Source: CAXTSE01 sp964246985 (lineage in GTDB: Bacteria > Actinomycetota > Actinomycetes > Actinomycetales > Microbacteriaceae). Taken from it: a stretch of DNA of 64,000 nucleotides. The stretch's first letter is position 1, and each line of letters begins with the position of its first letter. A program made the position numbers and the translations under genes. The DNA is taken from assembly GCA_964246985.1 (NCBI GenBank), contig CAXTSE010000006.1, forward strand, positions 62,001 through 126,000. Direction: 5' to 3'. Below are positions 49,665-59,362 of the stretch, in pieces. A model generated the notes under the pieces. That model was not told where the DNA came from. It saw nothing but the letters and a program-made list of their open reading frames with translations, and did no database searches.

Positions 49665-51589
49665 CAAACACTTCCGCCGCCCGTCGGGATTTCGCCCGAC
49701 CGATACGAACGTACCGTCCTATCTCACTCCTCGGGATCGTCCTGGTCCCGCTTATTGTTGCCGGAGTTCTGGCCTGGGCTGTATGGGATCCGCAGGAGAG
49801 GCTGGCAGGCACAACCGCGGCTATCGTCAACAATGATCAGCCTGTGCAAGTCGACGGGGAGACGGTGCCGCTCGGGCGTCAAATGACTGCCGAACTGGTC
49901 AGTGACCTCCCCAACGAGAGCGCGGATGAGACCTACACCTGGGTCGTCACGGACAAGGACGATGCCGCAGAAGGGCTTGCGAGCGGACGTTACACCGCAG
50001 TTGTCACTATCCCGGAAAACTTCTCCACCGCTGCAACGTCGGTGGGTGGTGACCCCTCCATGGCCGACGCAGCACGCATCGACGTTGCCACCAGTGGGCG
50101 AAGCAAACTGGTCGATGACGCCATCAGCAACGCGATTGCGTCGTTCGCTGCCGCCGCGCTGGGACGCACCCTCACCACCGGGTATCTCGACAACATCTAT
50201 TTGGGCTTCAACACCCTCAGCCACCAAATTGGGGAGGCCGCCGCCGGCGCCGTCGAACTATCCGACGGTGGCCGCCAGCTGACGAACGGTGCGCAGCAAC
50301 TGGCGGACGGCAGCGCCGCACTCTCCAGCGGCGCTTCACAGCTCGCCGCTGGCACCTTGAAGCTCAGCACGGGTACAGGACGACTCTCCGAGGGGCTCAA
50401 CGCACTCAACGTTGCCGCCACCGGCGACCCCACCAGTCCAGGGCTCGCCGCTGGTGCGACAGCCATTGCCGACGGGGCCTCGGGTGTGGCTGGCGGCATC
50501 AGACAAACACAGACGGTGGTCACCGCGCAAGGAACCGAGCTTCTCGCCCTCTCTGCCGAGTGTGATCCCGTTACGTCCGGGACAGAGTTTTGTTCTCGAA
50601 TTGCGGTCGCGGCGAACACGGTAGCCGGGATCGGTGCCGGAATGGGCCAACTCAGCGTGGGCGCGGGCCAATTATCTTTCGGCGCCCAGCAGTATTCCAT
50701 CGGCATCACCCAGTTCACCGGTGGCCTCTCGCAGCTCGCCGCCGGCGCGGTCAATGTTGATGCTGGCGTCTCCACCCTGTCAGGCGGAGCGAACGACCTC
50801 GCCGCCGGTGCCGCCGACCTCGCCGCCGGAACAGCCAAAGCTGCGACAGGAGCCGCCGATCTGAGTGGTGGGATCACCTCCCTCTCCGAAGGACTGACCA
50901 CTGCGGCAGACCAACTACCTAGCTATTCCGCGGACGACCGACAGATCCTGTCATCAGTGGTGTCGGATCCAGTTCGGGCCACCTCATCACCGACATTCTC
51001 GGCGTCCGGCAGCGCACCGTTCTACTTAGTTCTCGCCCTGTGGCTCGGCGCAATGGCGATCTTCCTCGTATTCCGCGCCGTCCCCGCAGGAGCGTTCGGC
51101 TCCACCGGTTCCTCTCTCCGGTTGGCGCTCCGGTCATACCTGCCGGCTGGTGCGGTGGGTGCGGTGCAGGGGATCCTTGCCGTCGCGCTTCTTGCTCCGA
51201 TCCTTCAGTTGGAGGTCGGGCGGTGGATGGAATTTGCTGGCATCGGATTGCTGGCGGGGGCTGCGTTTGCTGCCGTGACGCAAGCTCTCTCCGCGGCGTT
51301 CGGCGGCGTCGCTCGCTTTATCGGACTCATCGTTGCGATTGTTGGGATCGCCACGGCGGTGACCAGCAGCACACCCGGCGTCCTTGCCCAGCTCCAAACC
51401 TTCTCCCCGTTGCAACCTGCTCTGGGAGGACTCCAATCAGTTTTACTCAGCCAGACAGGTACCGCCGCCGCCGTAACCGGACTTCTCGTCTGGCTCCTTG
51501 CATCGCTGGCGTTCACCACGGCTGCGATCGCACGCAAACGAACAATCAGCGCTAAAGACATCGCGAAGCTCGGCGTTAGGGTGGCGTAG
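49661..51589 (+). CDS. YhgE/Pip-domain membrane protein
   Basis: A protein of 642 residues, ATG overlapping the transporter stop. One N-terminal helix (about residues 23-42), a long outer part with heptad-like repeats of the LxxGxxQLxxG type from 190 to 420, and five or six helices at the C-terminus. This is the YhgE/Pip plan, often paired with RND/MMPL exporters and thought to span the cell envelope. It likely forms one efflux system with the upstream transporter. Confidence 0.92.
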   Translation: MTNTSAARRDFARPIRTYRPISLLGIVLVPLIVAGVLAWAVWDPQERLAGTTAAIVNNDQPVQVDGETVPLGRQMTAELVSDLPNESADETYTWVVTDKDDAAEGLASGRYTAVVTIPENFSTAATSVGGDPSMADAARIDVATSGRSKLVDDAISNAIASFAAAALGRTLTTGYLDNIYLGFNTLSHQIGEAAAGAVELSDGGRQLTNGAQQLADGSAALSSGASQLAAGTLKLSTGTGRLSEGLNALNVAATGDPTSPGLAAGATAIADGASGVAGGIRQTQTVVTAQGTELLALSAECDPVTSGTEFCSRIAVAANTVAGIGAGMGQLSVGAGQLSFGAQQYSIGITQFTGGLSQLAAGAVNVDAGVSTLSGGANDLAAGAADLAAGTAKAATGAADLSGGITSLSEGLTTAADQLPSYSADDRQILSSVVSDPVRATSSPTFSASGSAPFYLVLALWLGAMAIFLVFRAVPAGAFGSTGSSLRLALRSYLPAGAVGAVQGILAVALLAPILQLEVGRWMEFAGIGLLAGAAFAAVTQALSAAFGGVARFIGLIVAIVGIATAVTSSTPGVLAQLQTFSPLQPALGGLQSVLLSQTGTAAAVTGLLVWLLASLAFTTAAIARKRTISAKDIAKLGVRVA

Positions 51590-51605
51590 AGCGTTTACCT
51601 GATGG

Positions 51606-52103
51606 CTATGCGCTAGGCCTCCGGGAGTCCTGAAAGACCCCGAGGTCAGGGTGCTTCGAGGCCCGCTCCACGGGAATAACCAGCCCGCTCATCGCAACGT
51701 AGACCCCCGCAGGGAGGAGTTGCACCGCCGCGAGGGCGAGACCCAGATTGCCGGCAGCGTCGCTGTCCAGCATGCGCGCCGGTTGCATCGCTCCAGTCAG
51801 CACGATTGTCTTGTCGCCGAGACCCTGAAGTGCCGAACCGGTCGCGACCATCGTGTCGGTGCCGTGAGTGATCACAATCTTCGTCTCGGTGCTTCCGGCC
51901 ACGTGGACGCGAATATTGTCCCGGTCTTCGTCGCTCAACTCCAAGCTGTCCTTTCGACAGACAGCTTCGAACGTCACGTCAAGGTTGGTACGAGCGGTCG
52001 CGATGAGAGCCGGTGCCATGGCCTCACCGATGACGAGCTCTCCCCCGCGTGAATATTCCTTATCGATCGTTCCGCCTGTTGTCACAATGTGGACGGCTGT
52101 CAC
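51606..52103 (-). CDS. Short asparaginase-like protein, 165 aa
   Basis: Active-site threonines are in TTGGTID (Thr12) and THGTDT (Thr82, with Asp83); GAMQPAR supplies the basic-residue region. Full L-asparaginases are about 330 residues, so only the N-terminal catalytic domain is present. Short stand-alone versions exist in bacteria. It overlaps the RidA gene by 4 nt. It may deamidate asparagine or a related amide. Confidence 0.88.
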   Translation of the reverse strand: MTAVHIVTTGGTIDKEYSRGGELVIGEAMAPALIATARTNLDVTFEAVCRKDSLELSDEDRDNIRVHVAGSTETKIVITHGTDTMVATGSALQGLGDKTIVLTGAMQPARMLDSDAAGNLGLALAAVQLLPAGVYVAMSGLVIPVERASKHPDLGVFQDSRRPSA

Positions 52104-52477
52104 TTTTGAAGCCCAGCGATGACATCAAGCTCAACCCTCGCGCCGAAAGGTAACTCACCGACGGCGAAGCACGTTCGGGCAGGCAACGGAAGCGGTAGGA
52201 CTTCTTGGTATACCTCGTCCATCGCCATACGGTCCGCCATTGATGCGAGGTACACGGTGATCTTGACAATGTTCTTGAAATCCATGTTGTTTGACTCCAG
52301 GGTGTCAGCAAGGTTGCTGAACGCCTGACGGGTCTCGGCCGAGATCCCGCCAGGAACTACCTCGCCGGAGTCGACACCGAGCTGGCCCGAGACGAATGCC
52401 AGGCCGCCGGCGACCCGTATCGGACTGTAGGGGTGGGCAGCGTCAGCAAAGCGTCGGGGCGCGCCAGAAGAGATCAT
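52100..52477 (-). CDS. RidA-family enamine/imine deaminase
   Basis: A protein of 125 residues. Typical plan: early VAGGLAFVSGQLG, middle NIVKITVYLASM, and C-terminal PARTCFAVGELPFGARVELDV with the active-site Arg. RidA removes reactive enamines formed by PLP dehydratases. The neighbour upstream (4-nt overlap) is such a PLP enzyme, so the pairing makes chemical sense. Confidence 0.92.
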   Translation of the reverse strand: MISSGAPRRFADAAHPYSPIRVAGGLAFVSGQLGVDSGEVVPGGISAETRQAFSNLADTLESNNMDFKNIVKITVYLASMADRMAMDEVYQEVLPLPLPARTCFAVGELPFGARVELDVIAGLQK

Positions 52478-53670
52478 CTATGCACGTGGCTTTCTTTCGG
52501 GGACTTGAGTCCGGCGCCGCAGAGTGGGACCACCACGTCTTCCGCGCGCAGGTGAGGCAACGCGGCTGCCCAGGTTGACCTCGGCGGCGTGCCACTGTCA
52601 TCGGCTGCGAGGACTGCAGCCCAACACACGGCGGAGGTTGGCTCGACAAAAAGACCTTGCCGCGCAAGGTCGGCTCGCGCGGCGGCGGTTTGGTCGTTCG
52701 TTACCGCGACGATGGTGCCGCCGCTCGCCCGGATTGCAGCGAGAATCTGTTCCCCACGCGGCGGAGCAACGATCGCAATACCTTCGGCGATCGTCCCCAC
52801 CGCTTCAACAGGTACTGCCCCGCGCGCTCCGTTGTACATAGCTTGCTCGAGGGGAGCGCATCCTTGGGCCTGAACTCCAATGATGACCGGGACGCGGTCG
52901 GCCAGGCCGGCAGCGACTAGTTCATTGAATGCTAGAGCACAGCCCAGCACCATGGTTCCGTTACCCACTGGAAGGACGACCGTTTCGGGTAGCCGGAAAC
53001 CGGATTGCTCCCAGATTTCGTACCCGTACGTCTTGACTCCGTGGAGAAAGTAAGGATTGTGCACATGGCTGGCGTACATGACTCCGGGCTCGCCTGCAGC
53101 GCCCTCGGCAGCACGAGACGTATCGGCTCGCGTTCCGGGGACAAGCACGACCGTCGCGCCATGGGCACGCATCTGCGACAGCTTCCCGTCGGACGTACCC
53201 GCGGGCACGTACACGGTGCACGGGATGCCTGCTCGGGCGAAGTACGCCGCGACAGCTGTCCCAGCGTTTCCACTGCTATCGACCATCGCCTCCGCAATAC
53301 CGAGCCTCTTGGCGAGGGTCGCAAGGACAACGGCGCCGCGGTCCTTGAACGACAGTGTCGGCATCAGGAAGTCGAGTTTCAAGCGCAGATTGGGTCGCTC
53401 ATGCGCCTGGATGAGTGGCGTCATTCCTTCGCCCAGGCTGACGGTGACATCGAGCTCGATCGGCATCGTGCTGGCGTAACGCCACATCGAAGCCGTGTGC
53501 TGCATAAGTTCCTCGACGTCAATGAACACCGGGAAATTTGCGACGTCCAGCACCCCTTGGCATTCATCGCACCGCCACGCCAACATCTTGGGCGTGTACG
53601 TCCGATTGCACCGCAGACAAATCAGATCAGCCAGGGGCCGTGTCGGGGCGGTCTGAACCTGTCGGGCCAT
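52474..53670 (-). CDS. Threonine-synthase-like PLP enzyme
   Basis: A protein of 398 residues from ATG 53670 with GAGGA. A small zinc ribbon (Cys18, Cys21, Cys34, Cys37) precedes the fold type II core. PLP lysine in SFKDRG (Lys109), phosphate loop region SSGNAGTA and a final CGAGLK. It could be a threonine synthase or, given RidA and asparaginase in the same operon, a lyase or dehydratase of amino acids. No homoserine-pathway genes are nearby, which favours the second. Confidence 0.88.
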   Translation of the reverse strand: MARQVQTAPTRPLADLICLRCNRTYTPKMLAWRCDECQGVLDVANFPVFIDVEELMQHTASMWRYASTMPIELDVTVSLGEGMTPLIQAHERPNLRLKLDFLMPTLSFKDRGAVVLATLAKRLGIAEAMVDSSGNAGTAVAAYFARAGIPCTVYVPAGTSDGKLSQMRAHGATVVLVPGTRADTSRAAEGAAGEPGVMYASHVHNPYFLHGVKTYGYEIWEQSGFRLPETVVLPVGNGTMVLGCALAFNELVAAGLADRVPVIIGVQAQGCAPLEQAMYNGARGAVPVEAVGTIAEGIAIVAPPRGEQILAAIRASGGTIVAVTNDQTAAARADLARQGLFVEPTSAVCWAAVLAADDSGTPPRSTWAAALPHLRAEDVVVPLCGAGLKSPKESHVHR

Positions 53671-53778
53671 ATTTTCCTCTACGTCCAATTGCCGGAGCTT
53701 TGCAGCTACAAGAGTTGCGGATCTGCGAGTCGAGTGCGCGACCTGGGCGAAAAGCGCTTGCTGACTGACGTCGGCCGA

Positions 53779-55647
53779 TCAGCTGTGTGCTTGCTCTGCG
53801 GGCGCTTTAGGGCGCCGGTGGCTACTCGTGTCCACATCGGCGCCGAGAACGATCATCCGTATCACCGTGGCTTCGATTTTGGGTACCCGTTGGGCATCTG
53901 TGAGCCCGTTCGCCTCTTGTCGAGTGTCGGTCAGTTGCGTGTAACAAAATCCGGCCAGCACAGGGCTGGACTGAAGCGCTCGAAAAAGCTCACGTACGGA
54001 GCCCTCGAACTGCTGGGGGGAGCGTGTAGTTGCATAACCCCAGCCATCGACTCGATCCTGAACGGTGCCATCCTCGGGAGCGAGGCTGATGCCGCCGAAT
54101 TCTGTGACCATAACTGGCTGATCACGTCGACCCTCGCCCAACAGGCGCATTCTGCGCCCAACTGGCCCGAGGCCTTCGAGGACTTCTTCAAGAGCAGATC
54201 TGTCGGTGTAATTGGCAGCGAGTTCAGGCCCCGTAGTCGCGTAATCGTGGATTGTCATGATATCCGAGTCCGCATGTTCCCACCCGTCATTGCTGACAAC
54301 TGGGCGGGTCGGGTCGAGCGCCTTTGTCAGATGGTAGAGCGCTTGCGCATACGAAAGTTGAGCGGGATCGTGGGAGATGTGCTGCACGCCCCAGCTTTCA
54401 TTGAGTGGCACCCAAGTCACGATGCACGGGTGAGAGCGGTCCCGAAGGACAACATCAGTCCATTCTGTCACCAGTCTGCGCACCGCCGTGGTGGAGAACT
54501 CGAAATGGCTAGGTGCTTCCTCCCAGACGAGTAACCCGAGCCGGTCCGCCCACATCAGAAAACGCGGATCCTCGATCTTTTGGTGAACGCGAACTGCGTT
54601 AAAACCTAACTCTTTAGCGAGTTCGACTTCTCGGCGAAGGGCGGTGGAGCTTGGGGCGGCAAGGTGGCTTTCCGGCCAATATCCTTGCGCCAAGACCGAG
54701 CGGACAAAATAGGGCCGGTCGTTCAGGATGAAGTAGCCGCGGCTGGTGCCAACGCTTCGCAGCCCGAGATACGAGTTGACTCGATCCCCTACGACGCCAT
54801 TGTTCTCCATCGAAACGATCGCGTCCAGCAGGCGTGGTTGTTCCGGTGACCATAGGAGATTTTCGTAGGCTTGTCCATTTGATTGTCGCGCTAAGGTGAC
54901 CACCGCTTTGCTGCGGGCGTCAGTGGCGTCCCACACTGCGCGTCCCACGATACTGCCGTCATAGAGGAGGTCGACGGAAAGTTGCGCACCGATATCTGGT
55001 CGGTCGCTGAGCTCAACCTCGACCTGCACAGTTCCGGCTGGCACGTCTGGCAGCCATGCGACCGATGATATGAAGACGTCCGGGACAGCCTCTAGCCAGA
55101 CGCTCTGCCAGATCCCGCTTGTGCGCTCGTACCAGATTCCGTGCGGCTCAAGCGCCCAGTCTTGTTTACCGCGCGGCTGTCCCACATCGGTGGGGTCGTC
55201 CTCCGCGCGAACCGTGATAGCCCAGTCCTGGCCTGTCGCTGCGTGCTCGGTGACATCAAAAGAAAACGGCGTATGGCCACCTTCGTGGCGTCCTAGAAAA
55301 CTATCGCCCCCCCAGACTTCGGCGCGGTAATCGACCGCGCCAAAATGAAGAATTAGACGTTTCCCCGCCGTGTAGCCGGCAGCCGACAGATCGGCGGCCC
55401 TAACAATGCGGCGATACCACACGACTGGGTGGAAACCTAGTTTCCCGATGCCGGATGCCGGAGATTCTGGCGGGAACGGCACCACAATCTGGTGTCCAAG
55501 GGGTGCCGAGTAGCCGGGTTCGGCCATTTCATCGTCGAAGTCGAAGTCCCAAGTCCCGTTGAGGCTTTGCCAGTCGGAACGGACTAGTTGGGGACGCGGA
55601 TAGTCAGGATTGATCCCGGAATCATTCCGAGGGGCAGGGAAGGACAT
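53779..55647 (-). CDS. Glycoside hydrolase family 2 enzyme
   Basis: A protein of 622 residues from ATG 55647. N-terminal sugar-binding jelly roll (RSDWQSLNGTWDFDFD), Ig-like middle domain and a TIM barrel with acid/base Glu in VPLNESWG and the nucleophile in VMVTEFGG. There is no signal peptide, so it works in the cytoplasm on imported oligosaccharides. Specificity could be beta-galactosidase or beta-glucuronidase. It lacks a ribosome site and may be leaderless. Confidence 0.93.
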   Translation of the reverse strand: MSFPAPRNDSGINPDYPRPQLVRSDWQSLNGTWDFDFDDEMAEPGYSAPLGHQIVVPFPPESPASGIGKLGFHPVVWYRRIVRAADLSAAGYTAGKRLILHFGAVDYRAEVWGGDSFLGRHEGGHTPFSFDVTEHAATGQDWAITVRAEDDPTDVGQPRGKQDWALEPHGIWYERTSGIWQSVWLEAVPDVFISSVAWLPDVPAGTVQVEVELSDRPDIGAQLSVDLLYDGSIVGRAVWDATDARSKAVVTLARQSNGQAYENLLWSPEQPRLLDAIVSMENNGVVGDRVNSYLGLRSVGTSRGYFILNDRPYFVRSVLAQGYWPESHLAAPSSTALRREVELAKELGFNAVRVHQKIEDPRFLMWADRLGLLVWEEAPSHFEFSTTAVRRLVTEWTDVVLRDRSHPCIVTWVPLNESWGVQHISHDPAQLSYAQALYHLTKALDPTRPVVSNDGWEHADSDIMTIHDYATTGPELAANYTDRSALEEVLEGLGPVGRRMRLLGEGRRDQPVMVTEFGGISLAPEDGTVQDRVDGWGYATTRSPQQFEGSVRELFRALQSSPVLAGFCYTQLTDTRQEANGLTDAQRVPKIEATVIRMIVLGADVDTSSHRRPKAPAEQAHS

Positions 55648-55653
55648 AGCAAC

Positions 55654-55701
55654 ATAGTCTCGTAGTCCACCTGTTTTTTCAACGCAGCAAACACTGGTTT
55701 G
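55654..55701 (-). promoter_or_regulatory. GH2 promoter with upstream inverted repeat
   Basis: On the minus strand, TTGAAA (55682-55677), 17 nt, then GACTAT (55659-55654). Transcription would start at about the ATG 55647, which suggests a leaderless mRNA. CAAAC-N4-GTTTG (55688-55701) just upstream may be a regulator site. Confidence 0.45.
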
Positions 55702-55741
55702 ATAGCGGTGCGCCGACTCGGGCCTGCAAAAGTGGATGTAG

Positions 55742-55787
55742 TTGACAAGCCGGATGCGGTCGGAGATAGTGATGTCAATCAAGATTG
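55742..55787 (+). promoter_or_regulatory. ABC-operon promoter with palindrome at the start site
   Basis: TTGACA (55742-55747), a 17-nt spacer, GATAGT (55765-55770), then CAATC-AA-GATTG (55776-55787) where transcription should begin. The palindrome is a candidate site for the LacI protein encoded downstream. Confidence 0.5.
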
Positions 55788-55815
55788 CTACGACGCAAAT
55801 GTTTTGGAGTCAAAG

Positions 55816-56949
55816 ATGACGACCCAGTCGCCCGTGGGAATTGCGGCACCACCAGTAATGCCGCGGCTGGACCGGTCCGCGAAGCGCCTGCGTCACCGGT
55901 CTTCGTCACGCAATCTCCGCGATGGGGCACTGTTCCTCGCACCGTTCCTCGTGGTGTACGCGATATTCCTCCTCGGCCCTGTGTTCCAAGCAATCTTCAT
56001 GAGCGGGTACAACTGGGATCTCCTCAGCCCGATCCGTGAATTCATCGGCGCTGACAACTACGTCCGCATGCTGGGCGGCACCAACCTCATTTGGACTCCG
56101 TTCTACGACGGGTGGACTCGACTTCTTGTGCTGGCAGCAGCCATTGTCATCGCCGTGACCGTTAGGCGGCGCTCGACTGTTGGCGCGGTGGCCGTTGTCG
56201 TCATTGCGGTTGGTGCGTGGGCGCTGATGGGAGTTCATCCGGGTGCCGATGGCTCCTGGAACGACGAAACGTTTTGGACGTCGCTCCGCAACACACTCGT
56301 TTTCACCGTATTCTCAACCCCCATCCTCATCGGCCTCGGACTAGGCCTGGCATTGCTCGTCAACACCAAGGGCAAGGCTCGAGGAGCTTACAGAGCAGCG
56401 TTCTTCCTGCCGTATGTGCTTCCGATCTCAGCGGTGACTCTGATTTGGAGTTACCTGCTAAACCCTGATCGTGGTCTCATTGCCGGTTTCCTCGGTTGGT
56501 TCGGCCTCGATGGGATTTCGTTTCTCTCCGATCCAAACCTGGCGATGCCGTCCATCATCGCCACCTCCGTTTGGTGGGGAGTGGGATTCAACATGGTCTT
56601 GTTCCTCGCCGGGCTCCAGGACATCGAACCGGCGTACTACGAGGCCGCGTCACTTGACGGCGCGAGCTGGTGGCAGAAGTTTCGCAACATCACGGTTCCA
56701 GGGCTGTCCCACGTCACGATCCTGGTGGCTGTGACCCAGTTCATCGCATCGTTCCAAATCTTCGGGCAGGTCTACATCATGACCCGTGGTGGACCTGGTA
56801 CCGCGACGGTGGTGCTGATCCAACACATCTACGAAACCGGATTTAAGAACTACCAACTCGGCTATGCCGCAGCACTGTCCGTGTTCCTGTTCGTGTTGAT
56901 GGCCGCAGTCGCTGCTGTCCAGTTCCGAGTGATGGCGAGAGAGCGATGA
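55816..56949 (+). CDS. Sugar ABC transporter permease 1, with extra insert
   Basis: A protein of 377 residues from ATG 55816 (GGAG upstream). Binding-protein-dependent permease with the EAA loop YYEAASLDGASWWQKFRNITVPGL. Family members are about 300 residues. The excess comes from two additional hydrophobic segments (about residues 95-145, rich in Val/Ala) between the first membrane helix and the permease core. Coupled to permease 2 by ATGA. Confidence 0.93.
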   Translation: MTTQSPVGIAAPPVMPRLDRSAKRLRHRSSSRNLRDGALFLAPFLVVYAIFLLGPVFQAIFMSGYNWDLLSPIREFIGADNYVRMLGGTNLIWTPFYDGWTRLLVLAAAIVIAVTVRRRSTVGAVAVVVIAVGAWALMGVHPGADGSWNDETFWTSLRNTLVFTVFSTPILIGLGLGLALLVNTKGKARGAYRAAFFLPYVLPISAVTLIWSYLLNPDRGLIAGFLGWFGLDGISFLSDPNLAMPSIIATSVWWGVGFNMVLFLAGLQDIEPAYYEAASLDGASWWQKFRNITVPGLSHVTILVAVTQFIASFQIFGQVYIMTRGGPGTATVVLIQHIYETGFKNYQLGYAAALSVFLFVLMAAVAAVQFRVMARER

Positions 56950-57836
56950 CCACCCTGACCACCAGACCACCAGTGCCGTCAATCAGAACACCCCACCGCA
57001 AAGCGTCCGCAGCACAACGCTCAAGCTCGCTTCGCTACCACGTCCTTCTTATTGTTGCGGCGGTCACGTGGTTACTGCCGATCCTTTGGATGCTGTCGCT
57101 CGCACTGACACCAAACGACGTCCTCCAGCGCTCCTCGACGAGTCTCCTCCCGACTGAAGTGACCCTCGACAACTTCGTCACGGTGTTGCAAGGAAGTGAC
57201 CTTCCCCGCTGGTTCCTCAACAGTGCGGTGGTCAGCATCCTCACCACACTGATCACGGTCGTGTTCTGCGCGATGGCCGGTTACGCGTTCGCGCGAATCC
57301 CATTCCCCGGGAAGCGCGGCGTGTTCGTCGTCGTGCTTGCAGGGCTCATGGTGCCCAAGGAAGCGATGTTCATCCCGCTCTTCTTGATGATCTCTGGGGC
57401 CGACCTGCAAAACAGCTACCCGGCGCTAATCCTGCCTCGTCTCGCAGCTCCGTTGGGCGTGTTCTTGATGACACAGTTCTTCAGCAAAGTCCCTGTCGAG
57501 ATGGAGGAAGCCGCGCGGATCGACGGCGCAGGCCGGTGGCGCACCTTCTTTTCGGTCATGATTCCACTCGCCCGCCCCGCAATGGCATCCCTGGCGATCT
57601 TCACCTTCGTCCTGACATGGAACGACTACCTGTGGCCGCTGGTGATTTCTAGCCGCACCGATTGGTTCACCATCACCACCGGGCTTGCCTCGCTGCAGTC
57701 AAACTTCGCCTCCTCCACCAACCTCGGCGACCTGATGGCCAGAGGCCTGGTGGGCAGCCTGCCGCTGATCATCGTGTTCTTCCTCTTCCAGCGCCAGCTC
57801 ATCCGCGGCATCACCCTCGGCAGCGGCGAAAAGTAG
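56946..57836 (+). CDS. Sugar ABC transporter permease 2
   Basis: A protein of 296 residues, six membrane helices, EAA loop EMEEAARIDGAGRWRTFFSVMIPLARP. It pairs with permease 1 to form the membrane channel for an oligosaccharide. No ATPase gene is in this cluster; actinobacterial sugar importers often share one encoded elsewhere (MsiK-like). Confidence 0.95.
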   Translation: MTTLTTRPPVPSIRTPHRKASAAQRSSSLRYHVLLIVAAVTWLLPILWMLSLALTPNDVLQRSSTSLLPTEVTLDNFVTVLQGSDLPRWFLNSAVVSILTTLITVVFCAMAGYAFARIPFPGKRGVFVVVLAGLMVPKEAMFIPLFLMISGADLQNSYPALILPRLAAPLGVFLMTQFFSKVPVEMEEAARIDGAGRWRTFFSVMIPLARPAMASLAIFTFVLTWNDYLWPLVISSRTDWFTITTGLASLQSNFASSTNLGDLMARGLVGSLPLIIVFFLFQRQLIRGITLGSGEK

Positions 57837-57880
57837 GACTCGATCTGTACCACCCATCCACCACAGCACAAGGAGAACCA

Positions 57881-59257
57881 ATGAAAGCCCGCATATCCGC
57901 CCTCGCGGCCGTCGCCGCCACAGCGCTGCTGCTGTCCGGCTGCACCGGGGGAACCAACAGCACTGGTGCGGCAGGTTCGGACCTGTCGGACCAGATCAAC
58001 GGCGTCACCGATGAGCAGCTCGATGGAACCACCATTGAGTTCGCCCACTTTTTCGGCAACTGCGACGACGAGGTCGGCGACAACACCGATCTGTCTCAGG
58101 CAGTAGGGGAGTGCCCCACAATTACGACGCTAGCGAACAAGTTCAACGCCGAGAATGAATACGGGATTACTGTCGAACGACTGGGCGGAGCTGCTTGGGA
58201 CGCGTTCTACGACCAGCTCAACGCCTCGATTGCTGGCGGCACCCCGCCGGATGTCACTGTCATGCACGGACAGAGCCTCCCCGACTACGCCGAACGGCAG
58301 CTCCTACTGCCTCTCGATGACGTCACGGACGGGGTCAGCATCGACCTGTCTGACGCTTTGCCCGTGGAACAGACCGCAGTCATGTCCGATGACGTTACCT
58401 ACGCTGTCCCGTTCGACTATCACGCCGGGCTCGCACACGTGAACGTCGACATTTTCAAGGAGGCTGGACTCGTCGACGCCGACGGAAACCCGATCCTGCC
58501 TACATCCCCCGAGGAATTTCTCGCCGCCGCCGCGCAGGTGAAGGAAACGACCGGTAAGAACTTCCTTGCCATCCCTCTTGTCGGTGACAACCTCGCCTGG
58601 CACTTCGTCAACACTCTGATCATGCAACAGGGAAGCTCTGTGCTCAGCGACGACCTGGAGTCGGGAAACCTTGATACCCCAGAAGCGAAAACTGCCTTCG
58701 CGTTCGAAAAGGAACTCGTTGACGAGGGATACACGAGCGGCGATCAGACTTATGACGCCGTGAATCAGAGCTTTAGCAACGGCGAGGTCGCGATGATGTA
58801 CAACGGCACCTGGCTGGTGAACTCGCTGAATGACACAGCGACTTTCGATTACCAGGCTCACACCTTCCCGAACCTGTACGGAACACCTAACGGATGGGCC
58901 AACCAGCACACCTGGGCGATTCCGGTACAGCAGGAAGCGGACCCGGTGAAGTATCGGGCGGCGCTCGAGTTCATCTCTTTCCTTTACGCCAACGACGCGG
59001 CATGGGCGCTCGGAACGGGCCACATCGCCGCCCGCACGTCCGTCATCGAATCGGCTGAGTATCAGGACGCTCCCCAGCGAGCGAACTATGCCTCGACCGC
59101 TTCCGATGCGACAAAGACCCTGCCGCACATCGTGAACTGGCCGGCCGTTGAAAAGATCTGTGTCCAGGCCGTGCAGTCTGTCCTGTTCCAGAACGCCGAT
59201 ATCGAAGAGGCACTTCAAAACGGCAACAGCAATATCGACTCTGCACTGAAGGGCTAG
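57881..59257 (+). CDS. Sugar-binding lipoprotein of the ABC importer
   Basis: A protein of 458 residues from ATG 57881 with AAGGAG upstream. Signal peptide with lipobox LLSGC (Cys about 22). Family 1 extracellular solute-binding pattern, including FNAENEYGITVERLGG and the late NGEVAMMYNGTWLVNSL. It catches the oligosaccharide outside the membrane for the two permeases. Confidence 0.94.
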   Translation: MKARISALAAVAATALLLSGCTGGTNSTGAAGSDLSDQINGVTDEQLDGTTIEFAHFFGNCDDEVGDNTDLSQAVGECPTITTLANKFNAENEYGITVERLGGAAWDAFYDQLNASIAGGTPPDVTVMHGQSLPDYAERQLLLPLDDVTDGVSIDLSDALPVEQTAVMSDDVTYAVPFDYHAGLAHVNVDIFKEAGLVDADGNPILPTSPEEFLAAAAQVKETTGKNFLAIPLVGDNLAWHFVNTLIMQQGSSVLSDDLESGNLDTPEAKTAFAFEKELVDEGYTSGDQTYDAVNQSFSNGEVAMMYNGTWLVNSLNDTATFDYQAHTFPNLYGTPNGWANQHTWAIPVQQEADPVKYRAALEFISFLYANDAAWALGTGHIAARTSVIESAEYQDAPQRANYASTASDATKTLPHIVNWPAVEKICVQAVQSVLFQNADIEEALQNGNSNIDSALKG

Positions 59258-59265
59258 AAGGTCCA

Positions 59266-59295
59266 TGCCGGTGGGCGGGCCCCTGCCCACCGGCA
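59266..59295 (+). terminator. Hairpin between the binding protein and LacI
   Basis: Perfect 11-bp stem TGCCGGTGGGC/GCCCACCGGCA with an 8-nt loop, 8 nt after the stop, no T-run. It probably protects the 3' end or partly ends the ABC transcript. Confidence 0.6.
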
Positions 59296-59362
59296 CGCCC
59301 AGCTTGGCCGATAGATTGCCTACAACGAGTCCCGCCTTGTCGACTATCAATGAAGGACATCA

